From WLMZ01 sp031367435 (GTDB lineage: Bacteria > Actinomycetota > Acidimicrobiia > Acidimicrobiales > Ilumatobacteraceae): DNA of 64,000 nt. Shown here in pieces: positions 1 through 11,400 of this stretch. The notes beneath the pieces were generated by a model. That model did not search any database, was not told the DNA's origin, and was given only the letters and a program-made list of their open reading frames with translations. Each line of letters opens with the position of its first letter. The first letter of the stretch is position 1. A program made the position numbers and the translations under genes. The stretch is taken from assembly GCA_031367435.1 (NCBI GenBank), contig JANLPV010000025.1:1-64000 (forward strand), in the 5' to 3' direction.

Positions 1-866
1 ACGACGTTGTCGGTAGTCACTTGTCCGCCCGCCGCATCGTTATGCGGCTTGCCTTCCATGGTTCGAAAGTACAAGCCCTTCGCGGCGTTCCACGACCAAC
101 TCACATCGACGGAATCAAGCGAGGTGACAACTCCCTTGCTCGGCGAGCCGGCCGGGGCTGCACCATCACGACGATATGTGAACTGACGTACCGGCGGTTG
201 GGCTCCCGGAGGTGCCTTCGTCCACAACGCGCTTGTGCGTGAGTACAAGTTGTGGGGCACCTGCTTGTCGGTTGTGCGGAAGTACACGCCTACCCGAAGC
301 TGACTGAGGTTGACGAGATCGCTTGCATCCACAGCTGCGGTCACGGTCTTGTTGCCGCCACTCCAGGCGAACAGCGGATGATTGTACGAGCCGAACAAGT
401 TGATGTCTTGAATGCGACCTGAGCGAATCGGACCGACGGGATCGCTGCTCTTGCTCTGGAAGACCATTGCAAAACGCGAGAGCTTGGCGTTGACGATTTC
501 CTCGTACACGATGTCGGCTGCGTTGAAGCCAGTCTGCGGGCGTGCGCCACCGGCGTTGTCGATCTTCACAACAAGCGCTGGCCGTGCGGCAATCACCGGG
601 TCGGTCAATGGCAAGCCAGTGAGCGGATACACCGGTGGACCCGGATCGGTGGTGGTCGTGGGCGACAGCGTCGTGGTGGGCGCCTCGGTCGTTGTCGTCG
701 TCGGTGGTTCGGTCGTTGTGGTCGACGCTTCAACAGTGTTGGCCGTTGTTGCGGCGACGGTTGCGCCTCGTGAGCTACTACAGCCAGCAGCGGTTCCGAT
801 AAGGCCGAGCAATGCCACAGCGGCAATGGTTCGGCGGGCGAGGCGTTGTCGTTGTGAAGTGTGCAT
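1..866 (-). CDS. DUF3048 family lipoprotein, C-terminus cut by window edge
   Basis: The frame reads from an ATG at 866 and runs off the left edge after 288 codons without a stop. The start MHTSQRQRLARR is followed by a hydrophobic stretch ending in the lipobox GTAAGC, so this should be a lipoprotein. A Thr/Ala-rich linker (about residues 30-75) leads into a DUF3048/YerB-type domain, recognisable from PLTGLP, ARPALVVKIDN, ADIVYEE and GPIRSGR. Members of this family are secreted or membrane-anchored proteins of unknown biochemistry, often near cell-envelope functions. It is the last gene of the minus-strand run that starts near 18.2 kb, 119 bp after the luciferase-like gene. Frame and family are well supported; the role is unknown. 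Confidence 0.85.
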   Translation of the reverse strand, partial: MHTSQRQRLARRTIAAVALLGLIGTAAGCSSSRGATVAATTANTVEASTTTTEPPTTTTTEAPTTTLSPTTTTDPGPPVYPLTGLPLTDPVIAARPALVVKIDNAGGARPQTGFNAADIVYEEIVNAKLSRFAMVFQSKSSDPVGPIRSGRIQDINLFGSYNHPLFAWSGGNKTVTAAVDASDLVNLSQLRVGVYFRTTDKQVPHNLYSRTSALWTKAPPGAQPPVRQFTYRRDGAAPAGSPSKGVVTSLDSVDVSWSWNAAKGLYFRTMEGKPHNDAAGGQVTTDNV

Positions 867-985
867 GGGAATACAGAGGTCCAATCGAATGTGTGCCCCC
901 GAGGCCGTCGAGGGAGGCAACGACCATTGTGCCAAACGCGCGCCACCGGCGTGGGTCGCGCCACGTTGATTGGATGGACGTTGGC

Positions 986-2155
986 TTACTTTTGTCTCGC
1001 GGCTTGCAGACTCAACAGCCGGAATGGCTCGGTGTCGATCTCAGCAAGTTCCAGCTCTCCGGCAAGCACAGCCTGCTTCCACAGTTGATGATCTGCCTCC
1101 ATCGCATGGAACTCGGGCATCACCTCATCTGCAAAAAGCTGCAACGACTCGCAGATATGTTCATGGCGATTTCTACCCGCCTGATTCAACAGGATCACTT
1201 GGTCGACACCCGATTCGGCAAATCGACGGAGCTTGCCGCGAATGGTTTCGGGTGAGCCGATCAACCCTCCACTTTGCGCCGTACGACCCGCTGGCGTTTC
1301 CTTCCACTCAAGGTATTCGTCCCACAAACTCATGGTCCCTGGCACCACCGGCCCATGGTCGTTGTAGAACCTCAGCGCAAACTGGAAGAAGGTGCTGCCA
1401 TCGGCACGCTCGCGAGCTTCTTGGTCGGTCGCGGCGCACATGAATTGACTGACAACCGCGATGTTGGGATTGGTGACATATGGACCCAACGGATCGAGTC
1501 GCTTAGTGAACGCGTTGTAGTACGCATGCACCCACGCTTGGGCAGCATCGGCACTGACGAACTGAAATCCCAACGCACCGAGACCGCGACGGCCAGCCAT
1601 CTCGATCGTTTCGAGTTGGCTGCACGCCACCCACAACGGAGGATGCGGTTGCTGTCGGGGCTTGGGGATCACATTGCGCAACGGGAAGTCGAAGTACTTG
1701 CCGTGATATTCCCAACCTTCTTCCCAGAACATGGGGAGCAGGCAGCGCATTGCGTCCTCCCAGACGTCGCGCTTGTCGCGGAAACGACGATCGAACGGAT
1801 GTAACTCAGTCACGCTGCTGCCTTCGCCAACGCCGAGTTCGACACGGCCGTGGCTGAGCAGATCGAGAGTGCTCACGCGCTCGGCGACACGCGCGGGATT
1901 GTTGGTAGTGAGCTGCACGATGCCGTGCCCGAGCCGGATGTTCGTGGTGCGCTGACTCGCCGCGGCGAGGAACACTTCGGGAGCTGAGGAGTGGCTGTAT
2001 TCCTCCAAGAAGTGATGCTCAACTTCCCAGGCGTAATCGAAGCCGAGCCGATCGGCGAGCTCGATCTGATCGAGTGCGTCGTTGAAGAGTTTGTACTCGT
2101 CGTCGCGGTTCCATGGCTTCGGAAGCTGCAGTTCGTAAAAGATGCCGAATTTCAC
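986..2155 (-). CDS. LLM-class flavin-dependent oxidoreductase (luciferase-like)
   Basis: This 389-residue protein starts at a GTG (VKFGIFYELQ). The N-terminal strand KFGIFYE, the EVEHHFLEEYS segment, the ASQRTTNIRLGHGIV segment and GRVELGVGEGSS are typical of bacterial luciferase-like TIM-barrel monooxygenases using FMN or F420. GSPETIRGKL near the C-terminus is the usual cofactor-side motif of the family. Length is normal for the group. The substrate cannot be told from sequence; relatives oxidise small organic compounds or act as F420-linked reductases. It lies 69 bp after the YVTN propeller gene on the same strand. No regulator is adjacent. Confidence 0.85.
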   Translation of the reverse strand: MKFGIFYELQLPKPWNRDDEYKLFNDALDQIELADRLGFDYAWEVEHHFLEEYSHSSAPEVFLAAASQRTTNIRLGHGIVQLTTNNPARVAERVSTLDLLSHGRVELGVGEGSSVTELHPFDRRFRDKRDVWEDAMRCLLPMFWEEGWEYHGKYFDFPLRNVIPKPRQQPHPPLWVACSQLETIEMAGRRGLGALGFQFVSADAAQAWVHAYYNAFTKRLDPLGPYVTNPNIAVVSQFMCAATDQEARERADGSTFFQFALRFYNDHGPVVPGTMSLWDEYLEWKETPAGRTAQSGGLIGSPETIRGKLRRFAESGVDQVILLNQAGRNRHEHICESLQLFADEVMPEFHAMEADHQLWKQAVLAGELELAEIDTEPFRLLSLQAARQK

Positions 2156-2224
2156 GTCACGACCCCCGTCGGTGTGGAAACTGTTGTGAACCTACCAACA
2201 AGGCCGGCAGTGCTACGAACGGGG

Positions 2225-3526
2225 TCAGCGGTCGACGAAGACGCGCAACGAGCCGGTGTAGTTCGCGACCCACACCTGACGGGTCACCGCGTCGTAGGTG
2301 ATACCCACTGGGTGAACACCCGTGTGTTCGGTCTGCAGGATCTTCATATCAGACGTGCGCACTTTGCTCACCGTGCCATCTTGGTAGTTCACGACGTACA
2401 GACTCTCGCCGTCGTCAGCGAGTGCCATCGAACGGGTTTCGGTTCCGGTGTGGGCGATACCCACTTGCGCGCCGATTTTGAGATCGATCTTGCGCACGGT
2501 GTTCTGCTGATTGTTCGATACGTACAAGAAGTGATTGTCCGGTGAGAGCAACAGATGACGAGGCGTCGCTCCAGCATCAGCCACCCGACCAACAACAGTG
2601 TTCGTGCGCAGATCGATCTTCACGATCTTTGCCTCGCCCATCACGGCCACGTACGCAACCAGTGAGTCGGTCGTGATCGCGATACCGCGAGGGTGGCGGC
2701 CGACATCGATGCGCGCGATCTGGGAGTCGGTGGCTGTGTCGATGACCGACACGTCGAATCCGCACCAGTTCGAGACCAGCAGCTTGCTCCCGTCGGGGGT
2801 CACCGCGAGAAACTTCGGCACGGCGCCGGTCTCGATGACCTTGTCGATCGTGAAGGTCTTCGTGTTGATCTTGTAGACGAAACTGTCGTCCCACGTGCCA
2901 CGGTTGCAGTTGTCATCGGCGACGGGGTGATAGCCGGGACCGTACATTTTGTAGTTCGATACGTAGACCGTTGCTCCGTCGGGCGTGAACGCTGCCTCCA
3001 CCGGAGCACCCTGCGCTGTCACTCCGCCTGCCACACCGAACGCAGCAAGGTCGACCTTGTCGGAAATCTTGGCGACGAGCTTGCCGTCGCGATCGAACAC
3101 CATGACGTTGTGGCGATACATCATGTTCTGCGCAAAGAACAGGCCACCACCCGATGCGACGATGCTCTTCGGTTGCAGGTCGGCGTTCGTGATGGTGAAG
3201 GCGCTCTGGAGACGGCGATCGGCGCTTGTCTTGCCGTCGGTCGGCGCAACCGCCGGTGCCACCGTGGTGGTTGACGTAGGCGGTTCTGTGCCGCCCGAAT
3301 CGGTGGCTTGCGTAGTTACGGCATCGCTAGTTGCTGGCGGTGCCTGTGTCGTCACCGTGGCGCTGAGATCGGTTGTTGCAGGTGCAACTGCATCTCCATC
3401 ACGAGATCGGTGCACCGCGACGGCGACACCGATTGCCGCCGCACCAAGAACGACGATGGCACCAATCACCTTGAGAAACGGCCGGCCCTGTTGCACCGCC
3501 GCCCCATCTACGTTCGTCGCTGCCAC
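2225..3526 (-). CDS. membrane-anchored YVTN/NHL-type beta-propeller protein
   Basis: The frame stays open upstream of 3526, but that part overlaps the methyltransferase gene and reads as unlikely protein. I chose the GTG at 3526 (VAATNVDGAAVQQ), giving 433 residues. One transmembrane helix at about residues 19-39 and a Thr-rich linker precede a C-terminal propeller. The propeller repeats are visible as FTPDGATVYVSN, VTPDGSKLLVSN, ITTDSLVAYVAV, LSPDNHFLYVSN and LADDGESLYVVN. This is the YVTN beta-propeller family, predicted to be outside the membrane and usually involved in binding rather than catalysis. The stop is a TGA at 2225. The start is less certain than the rest. Confidence 0.8.
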   Translation of the reverse strand: MAATNVDGAAVQQGRPFLKVIGAIVVLGAAAIGVAVAVHRSRDGDAVAPATTDLSATVTTQAPPATSDAVTTQATDSGGTEPPTSTTTVAPAVAPTDGKTSADRRLQSAFTITNADLQPKSIVASGGGLFFAQNMMYRHNVMVFDRDGKLVAKISDKVDLAAFGVAGGVTAQGAPVEAAFTPDGATVYVSNYKMYGPGYHPVADDNCNRGTWDDSFVYKINTKTFTIDKVIETGAVPKFLAVTPDGSKLLVSNWCGFDVSVIDTATDSQIARIDVGRHPRGIAITTDSLVAYVAVMGEAKIVKIDLRTNTVVGRVADAGATPRHLLLSPDNHFLYVSNNQQNTVRKIDLKIGAQVGIAHTGTETRSMALADDGESLYVVNYQDGTVSKVRTSDMKILQTEHTGVHPVGITYDAVTRQVWVANYTGSLRVFVDR

Positions 3527-3563
3527 AGACCAGAATGTATCTCTGGTAACGCGGGGCCTGGCG

Positions 3564-4298
3564 TCAAAGCGGCTTACGACCGAGCGCCAGCACGGACAGA
3601 CCCGCGGGCAGGCCACGGCGTCGAATCCACGCGCGCTCGAGCCGAGCAAGAGCACCGAACGTCCCACCGAGGCCGGATTCGTTGCGGCCGACATCGCTGC
3701 TGGCGTTGCCTCGCTCGATCACCTGCAGGGCCGCCGCCGCAGGAATGAGGAACGAGTACGCACCCGATGCACGCACCAATTCGAGCCCGGCTCCCGCGAC
3801 GAGCGCGCGCATGTCGGCGAGGCTGAAGCGCCGCGCGGTGTGGGTGACCACGTCGTGTCCGCGCCAGAGACGCTTGACGCCTGGCTCCATCAGGCACACG
3901 AGTCCACCGGGTTTGGTGACCCTCGCCAATTCGACGACGGTCGCCTGAGGATCGGGATTCATCTCGTGGTATAGCGCGGTGACGCACAGCACCGCGTCGA
4001 ACGAGTTCGCACGATGCGGAATGTGATTGATGTCGGCGCGCACGGGTACGTAGGGGGGCGTAGCGTGCTGCGCGACTGCTAGCGCGAACGTCTCGTAGTC
4101 ATCAATCACGGTTGTGCCACGTTGAGCCAGCCACGTGCCCGTTGCACCAGTTCCGCCTCCGGCGTCGAGGTACATCGTGTCGGATGTGACGGCTGGCAGA
4201 TGTGGGCCTGCAAACTCGTCGAGCAGCATCCGCGTCGATTGGTACCACCAGTGATTTTCGCCGGCCGCGGCCATCCGCTGATATTCGTCGAAGTCCAT
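3564..4298 (-). CDS. class I SAM-dependent methyltransferase
   Basis: This 244-residue protein starts at ATG 4298. SAM motif I is YLDAGGGTGATG (glycine loop about 45-51). An acidic residue after strand 2 sits in the TTVIDDYE region. NSFDAVLCVTALYHEM matches motif IV of the UbiE/Methyltransf_11 group, and ELARVTKPGGLVCLMEP matches the following post-motif strand. The N-terminal ENHWWYQSTR stretch occurs in many small-molecule methyltransferases. The C-terminal third is less typical. It follows the response-regulator/cyclase gene by 37 bp on the same strand, so co-transcription with the signalling genes is likely. The methyl acceptor is not evident. Confidence 0.85.
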   Translation of the reverse strand: MDFDEYQRMAAAGENHWWYQSTRMLLDEFAGPHLPAVTSDTMYLDAGGGTGATGTWLAQRGTTVIDDYETFALAVAQHATPPYVPVRADINHIPHRANSFDAVLCVTALYHEMNPDPQATVVELARVTKPGGLVCLMEPGVKRLWRGHDVVTHTARRFSLADMRALVAGAGLELVRASGAYSFLIPAAAALQVIERGNASSDVGRNESGLGGTFGALARLERAWIRRRGLPAGLSVLALGRKPL

Positions 4299-4335
4299 CG
4301 CTACGATCCTCGCACGCGACGCGCTAACCGACCCA

Positions 4336-5427
4336 CTATCGCAGTGACGCTATTTCAAACGTCGGTACCGGCCGGCTCAATCCTTTGAACTCGACATCGC
4401 CCAACGCGTTCGAATTGACCCGGTTATCTACAGCGGCGTGCACGCGGTTCGTGACGAGGATCTGGCCGCCCGGTGCGATTGCGCAGATACGCGCGGCCAG
4501 GTTCACCACCGTGCCGATTGCGGTGTATTCGGTGCGGCCCTCGAAACCGATTTCACCGCACGTGGCAAAGCCGACCGCAATACCGATACCGAGCTCGAGC
4601 GCATGGCCACGCTTGCGCCATTGCTCGGTGAGCTCCGCCGTTCGATCACGCATGGTGATCGCGAGGTGCACCGCCTGCCACGCCGGCTCCTCACACAGAA
4701 TCGGATCGTTGAAAAACACGAGCATGCCATCGCCGGTGAATTGGGCGATCGTGCCTTCATGTTCGAAGATCATTGGACCAACTGCGTGATGGAACTCGCG
4801 GAGAACGTCCATTACTTCCTCGGGTTCTGACGTCTCGGCAAACGCAGTGAAGCCACGCAGATCGCAGAACAGCACCGTGATCTCACGGCGGTGGCTCTTG
4901 AGGATGCTGTCGCCATTGGCGGCGAGCGCTTCGGCCAACTGCGGCGACACGAACCGGCGCATCATGTTCAGACGTTCGACCTCGCGCACCTTCTCGTCGA
5001 CTCGTTCCGCAAGATGCAGGTTGAACTCGCGCAGTTCGTCGGTCATCCGTTTCTTCTCAACGCACGCGCCGATGCGTGCGTGCAGCAGCACGGGATCGAA
5101 CGGCTTGGGGAGATAGTCCTCGGCGCCGAGCTTGATGCACTCGATGATCGAATCCATTTCATCGACACCAGAGATCACGATGAACGGAATCTCCTTCAGC
5201 CGATCGTTCTCGCGGCGGGATCGCAGCAGGCCATAGCCATCCATCTCGGGCATTTCGATATCCGTCAGCACAACATCGACCGCGTGTTGGTCAAGCGCTG
5301 CAAGTGCCTCTTTGCCATTGCCGGCTTCGACCACCAAGTAGCCGTCATTGCCGAGCGACATCGACAGCATCGCCCGGTTGAGGGGATCATCATCGACAAC
5401 GAGCACCGTGGCAGTCATGTCGGTCAT
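4336..5427 (-). CDS. response regulator fused to class III adenylate/guanylate cyclase domain
   Basis: Residues 1-125 form a receiver domain: acidic pocket VVDDDP, phosphoacceptor Asp56 in LTDIEMPEMDG, and conserved Lys108 in YLPKPFD. A helical linker (about 125-165) leads to a class III cyclase domain. That domain has the metal-binding Asp189 in VLFCDLRGFTAF, the second metal site in FTGDGMLVFF, and YTAIGTVVNLAARI. In the last motif the usual substrate-selecting Asp is Thr, a variant seen in several response-regulator cyclases, so base specificity is uncertain. Its start overlaps the stop of the giant hybrid kinase by four bases (ATGA), which marks the kinase as its likely phosphodonor. The pair would turn kinase signals into a cyclic nucleotide. 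Confidence 0.92.
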   Translation of the reverse strand: MTDMTATVLVVDDDPLNRAMLSMSLGNDGYLVVEAGNGKEALAALDQHAVDVVLTDIEMPEMDGYGLLRSRRENDRLKEIPFIVISGVDEMDSIIECIKLGAEDYLPKPFDPVLLHARIGACVEKKRMTDELREFNLHLAERVDEKVREVERLNMMRRFVSPQLAEALAANGDSILKSHRREITVLFCDLRGFTAFAETSEPEEVMDVLREFHHAVGPMIFEHEGTIAQFTGDGMLVFFNDPILCEEPAWQAVHLAITMRDRTAELTEQWRKRGHALELGIGIAVGFATCGEIGFEGRTEYTAIGTVVNLAARICAIAPGGQILVTNRVHAAVDNRVNSNALGDVEFKGLSRPVPTFEIASLR

Positions 5428-8400
5428 TCTTGCGTGCTCAGCGCTGCTCGTGCGACGTCGAATGCAATTGCAATTTGTTTGGTGAGCTCGGATGCGCCAT
5501 CGGTAGACCCGGCCCGCGCCTGCGTCTCGAGCTTGCCGCAGAGCTCGGCGAGATCGGTGGCGCCGAAACTCGCCGCGTTCGATTTGAGCGTGTGTGCGCT
5601 GCGACGCAACACGTCGACGTCTCCAGTACCGACGGCGTCGGCCATTTGAACGAGCAACGTTGCGCCGTTGTCGAGGAACGACGAAACAAGTCGTTTGAAC
5701 GCGTCGTCGGTTGTCGCGATCGCGCGCAGCCGGTCGAGGGCACCCGTATCGAGTTGGACCGCCGCGGTGTGCTGGTCTGCGTGTAACGGTGCCTTCGCGA
5801 GGGCGGCCGCCAACTCTTCGGGTCGGATCGGCTTGGCGAGGTAATTATCCATACCGGCGGCAAGGCACGCCTCACGGTCGCCCTGCATCGCATTCGCGGT
5901 CATCGCGATGATGTGCGGTCGACCTGTCGTCGGCGGTCGGGCGCGGATCTGACGTGTTGCTTCGAGCCCGTCCATCTCCGGCATCTGTACGTCCATGAGA
6001 ACCACGTCGTATGGCAGATGGCCGATGGCTTCAACGGCTTCAAGACCGTTCGATGCGACGTCCGCGCGGTAGCCCATCGATTCGAGCACGAGCAACGCGA
6101 TCTGCTGATTCACCGTGTTGTCCTCAGCAAGCAGGATGCGCAGCGGATGTCGCTCGCCCAGAGTTGCGACACTCTCTTTCGCCTCAGGCATCAGCCGGTC
6201 ACCATCGCCAGACGACAGGAGTGACACGAACACGTCGAAAAGCTGCGACTGCTTCACCGGCTTGGTGAGCACTGCTGAGAAGACTGGGTCGATGCTTTCT
6301 GCGCCACCGAGCGACGTGTAGAGCACCAGTGGCAGGTCGGGGCGAAGCACGCGAATGCGCTGCGCGAGTTCGAGCCCATCCATCTCGGGCATGTGCATGT
6401 CGAGCACCGCGAGATCGAACGGATCGCCTCGTTCAACACCCGTGAGTGCATCGGCACCCGATTCGAACGCCTGGCAATGCAAACCCCACGCTTCGGTCTG
6501 CAGATCGAGAATGCGACGATTGATCGAGTTGTCATCAACGACGAGCACATGCTTGCCAGCCATGTCGGCCGGTATGCCGACCGCGGCGGCACGAGACGGA
6601 ACTTCCGCAGGTTCGGCAACGATCGTGAAGCGGAACGTGGCACCCTCGCCCGCCTCGCTCTCGGCCCACATCGTGCCTCCCATCAGCTCAGCGAGTCGTT
6701 TGCTGACCGCAAGACCGAGACCGGTGCCGCCGTACTTACGTGTGGTGGACGAGTCGAGTTGGCTGAACTCCTCAAAGAGTCGATCGGCGCGATCAGCAGG
6801 AATACCGATACCGGTGTCACGCACAGAAATCACGAGTTGATTGGCTTCGGCACCCGGATCGACGGTGAGCACCACTTCGCCGACCTCGGTGAACTTCACC
6901 GCGTTGCCGAGCAGGTTCACCAGCACTTGTCGCAACCGCGTGACGTCGCCATTCACGCCGGTCGGCACTGCGGGATCGATGAGGAACGCCAACTCGATGC
7001 CCTTGCGGGCCGCTGGCTCGGTGACGAGATCGAATGCGGACTCCACACATGCACGCAGATCGAACGGGTGCTCTTCGAGTTCGAGCCGACCAGCATCGAT
7101 CTTGGAGAAGTCGAGTATGTCGTTGATGATGCCAAGCAGAGATTCACCGCTCGAGCGAATGATCTCGGCGAAGTCGCGTTGGCGCGGCTGCAGGTCGGTA
7201 TCGAGCAACAACCCGCTCATGCCGATGACGGCGTTCATCGGCGTGCGGATCTCGTGACTCATCGTTGCGAGGAACGAGCCTTTTGCGGCGTTGGCGTCGT
7301 CGGCGATGCGGGTCTGTTCTTCGAGCTGCTGGAACAGTCGGGCGTTGCCGATCGCAATAGCGGCCTGATCGGCAAAGGCCTGCAGGATGGGGGCGAGCTT
7401 CGCGTCGAACGGCAGCACCTCGTGCCGAAACAGGATGAAGTTGCCGATCCATTCCTCCTCGTGAAACAACGCAATGGTCGCGTAGCTGCGAACATCGTTG
7501 AGCTCAGCAAGCTCGATACCCAACGGATCACGAGCCGTCGCTTTGAAATCATCGAGCAGAAGCGGCGCACGACGGTCGCGTGCCACCAACATCGAGCCAA
7601 CCTGAGGCACCGGGATCTCACGGCCAAGGGTGGCACTTTGCTGTTGTCCGTACAGCGCCTCGAATCGGACCATGTCACCGTGACGCAACATGACGCTGCC
7701 CGCCGGTGCCGCGCAGAGTGCCGCCGCCTTGGCGAGAATGCCGTCCAACACCGTGTGGAGATCGCCGGGGTTGGCGCTGATGAGACGCAGGACCTCCGAG
7801 GTTGCTGTCTGTAGTTCGAGTGATTCGGTGAGTTCGTTGTTGCGTTGCTCGATCTCGGTGAGCATGCGCGCGTTCTCAACAGCGATTGCGGCCTGATTTG
7901 CAAAGGTTTGTAGCAGCGATACCTCGTCGTCGGTGTAACCACCGGCTGCTTCGCGACTGAAGCCGATGACACCAATGACAATGTCATTGCGGATCATCGG
8001 TACCACCAGAACGCTCTTGCGACCGGAATCTCGAGTGAGCGAATTCGGATATTCGCCGGCCGGTACGTCGTCCCAGTTTCTGATGTGTACGACCCCACGG
8101 TTGAACGCCGCCGCGCCCATCGGCGACGTGTCGTCGATCGGTGTCAATTGGCCAACTTCGAGCAGACCTACCGCGCCACCAACGCGCACCACCGAACGAA
8201 GCTGATCATCCTCACGAATACTGATGGTGGCACCAGCACCTGCGCAGAGCCGATCAGCATGATGCGCGACCATATTGAACATCGGTTGCAGGTCGAAGCG
8301 TGAGGTGCTCACGGTGTCGAGCACCTCGGTCATCGCCGTCTGACGATCGAGCGCAACATCGAGATCGTTGAACAGACGAGCGTTCGCTATCGCAATCGCA

Positions 8401-11400
8401 GCCTGATCAGCAAAGGTTTGCAGGATCGCCGACAGCTTCGGGTCGAACGGCCGAACCGTAGTCCGGCTGACGTTGAGATTTCCGAGCCACAAGCCGTCTT
8501 GCACGAGGGCAACACTCGCGAAGCTGCGCATCGATCCTGCCAAGTCTTCGAGCGCCGCAATCGCCAGCGGATCACGGGCGGCAGCAACAAAGTCATCCAG
8601 AAAATAGGGCTCGCCCAGTTCGTGGGCGACCCGATTGGCACCCGAGAGCTCGAGCGGGAACTCGCTGCCAAGCAAGCTCGGCAAGCCACCCATGGCATCG
8701 TGCACGGCGTCGATTCGTAAGACGTCGCCGTGACGCAAGAGCGCCGAGCCGCCGTCGGCATCGCACAGCGCAACCACCTTCGAGACGATGCCCTCAAGCA
8801 CGGTCTGCAGGTCGCCGGGATGCGCGCTGATCAGACTGAGCACTTCCGAGGTCGCCGTTTGAAGTTCGAGCGACTCTGACAATTCACTGTTGCGCTGCTC
8901 GATCTCAGCGAGTAACCGCGCGTTGTCGAGCGCGATCGCGGCCTGATTGGCAAACGTTTGCAGCAACGCCACTTCGGTGTCGCTGTAGCCACCGGGCTCA
9001 GCGCGGGTGAAGCCCAGCACGCCGACCACCTGCTTGTTGCGCACCATCGGGAGTTGCAGTGTGCTCTTCAGACCGGTGCCACGCAGGACGCTCATTGGGT
9101 AGAGGTCAGCAGGTACGTCGTCCCAGTTGCGGATGTGGATCGGTCGTCCGGTGGCCGCAGCTTCACTCGTCGGTGTCTCTACTCCGTCGATCGGCAGCAC
9201 GATCAACGGATTCAGGAACGCCTCCCGCTGAACGTCAGCGATGTTGGCGATCGACAACTGGTCGTGTCGATTTGCCACGCGAACGAGCTGGTCACCTTGG
9301 CGTACAAACAGTACGGACGACGCACCCTTACAGAGACGATGCGCGTGTTGAGCAACGACTTCGAAGACGGGCTGGAGATCGAAGCGAGCAGTGCTGACGA
9401 CATCGAGCACCTCCGTCATCGCCGTCTGACGATCGAGCGACTCAGCGAGATCGTTGAACATACGGGCGTTGGCAATGGCGATCACGGCTTGATCAGCGAA
9501 CGACATCAGGGCTTTGGCGTCGTTGTCGTCGAACGGTCGCACCTCGCGGCGAGCAATTACGAGAGTGCCGATTCGTTGGCCGTCGCGGAGCAACGGCAGA
9601 AACAGCGTGCTGCGCGCTCCGGCGTTGATGATGACCTCCACCTGCGGCCTCCGTGGCGTAGGAGCGTCATGCATGTCCTCGACGAATCGCGACAACCGTT
9701 GCTCGGCCTCGGACTGCGTAAAGACCGATTCAGTAGCTGGTGCTTCGATGCCCATCATGTCGGGAGCGTCGTAGTGTCCTTCGATTCTCATGACGTCGCC
9801 GTACTGCAGCGCCGCGGCGGCAAAATCTGCTCCGGCCAACAACGCAGCGCGTTCAAGAATGCCATCGAGCACCGTTGTGAGCTCACCAGGATTCGCGCTG
9901 ATGAGGCGCAGAACCTCAGACGTCGCGGTCTGCAACTCGAGCGACTCGGACAGTTCACTATTGCGTTGCTCGATCTCGGCGAGCAACCGAGCGTTGTCGA
10001 CGGCAATCGCTGCCTGATTCGCGAATGTCTGCAGCAGCGCGACCTCGGAGTCGGTATAACCGCCAGCCTCAGCACGGCTGAAGCCAACGACGCCCACGAC
10101 GACTTCGTTGCGCAGCATCGGAATCACAAGGGTGCTCTTCTGGCCAAGTAGGCGCGACGGAGAATTGGGGAAGTGCTCCGCGGGTACCGCGTCCCAATCC
10201 TTGATGTGCACGCTCTGACCGGTGATCACCGCTTCGCCAACGGGCCAACTGCGATCAATCGGGACGAGCAGCGCATCCTTGGGAAGACCCCGCAGCGCGA
10301 TCCCGCTCGCCGCGACGCGGCGCATGTGGTCGCCCTCGCGAACCCACATCAGCGCTCCCGTGCCGCTGCACAGACGATTGGCGTGATGCGTCACCATCTC
10401 GAACACGGGCTGCAGGTCGAAGCGCGCAGTACTGACCGTGTCGAGCACCTCGATCATCGCCGTCTGCCGGTCGAGTGCGTCATCGAGGTCGTTGAACAAT
10501 CCTGCGTTGGCGATCGCGATTGCGGCCTGATCTGCAAACGCCTGCAGTATCAGCGCATCCTTCGCCTCGAACGGATCGACGCTGTGCCGGATTACGTTGA
10601 GGTTGCCGATCCAATCGCCGTCGCGTAGGAGCGGAACCATCATTGCGCTGCGTACGTTGAACCGCTCTGCGAATCGCTGATGCGCCTCCGTTTCGAGTGC
10701 TTGGAAGTCATCGATGAAACGCGGCAGGCGACGCTCGGCATCTGTTCGACTGAGCAATGAGGAGTCATCGGGTATAACGGTGCCGACGACCTCTTCACCG
10801 ATGCCGACTTGAGCGTCGAAATGCAGAAATCCATCATGAACCACGAGCGCGATGCTCGCGTCGGCACGACACAACGAGTTGGCTCGCGTGAGAATGCCCT
10901 CGAGCACTGTGCGCAGGTCGCCCGGGTGCGAACTGATCAATCGCAACACTTCGGCGGTACCGGTCTGTAGCTCGAGGGACTCAGCGAGATCGTTGAACAA
11001 TCGCGCATTGGAGATCGCGAGAGAGGCCTGCTCCGCGAACGCGACCAAGGCCGACAGTTCGGCTTCGTCGAATGGACGCACCTCATGTCGATACATGTGC
11101 AGCGTTCCGACACCCTCGCCATCGCTGGTGAGCGGCACCGCGGCGTAGCTGCGAACGCGAGCCACTTCGGCGAGCTCTTCGAAGTACGGATGGCCGCGGG
11201 TGACCTCGGCGAAATCATGCGTATACGCAGCGCCCGTCGCCGTGTACGAAAACACATCACTTGACAATGCCCCAGCGTCAATGGTGGTTCCGATGTAGGG
11301 CTCCATCGCCGCGCCGTGCGACGCCACATATCGGATGACATCACCTTCGCGCAGGGTGACCGAACCCGCTTCGCCGCCGCACAATTCGGCGGCCTTGGCG

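Noticed and set aside
412..969. 185-codon plus-strand frame rich in Val/Ser
   Set aside because: It is the antisense of the DUF3048 lipoprotein and its Thr-rich linker; the minus-strand frame has signal peptide, lipobox and family motifs.
6393..7814. 473-codon plus-strand frame, and similar ones at 8958-10151 and 49733-50944
   Set aside because: They lie opposite strongly supported genes (giant kinase, LuxR regulator). In high-GC DNA the antisense frame often stays open; composition is His/Arg/Glu-rich without motifs.
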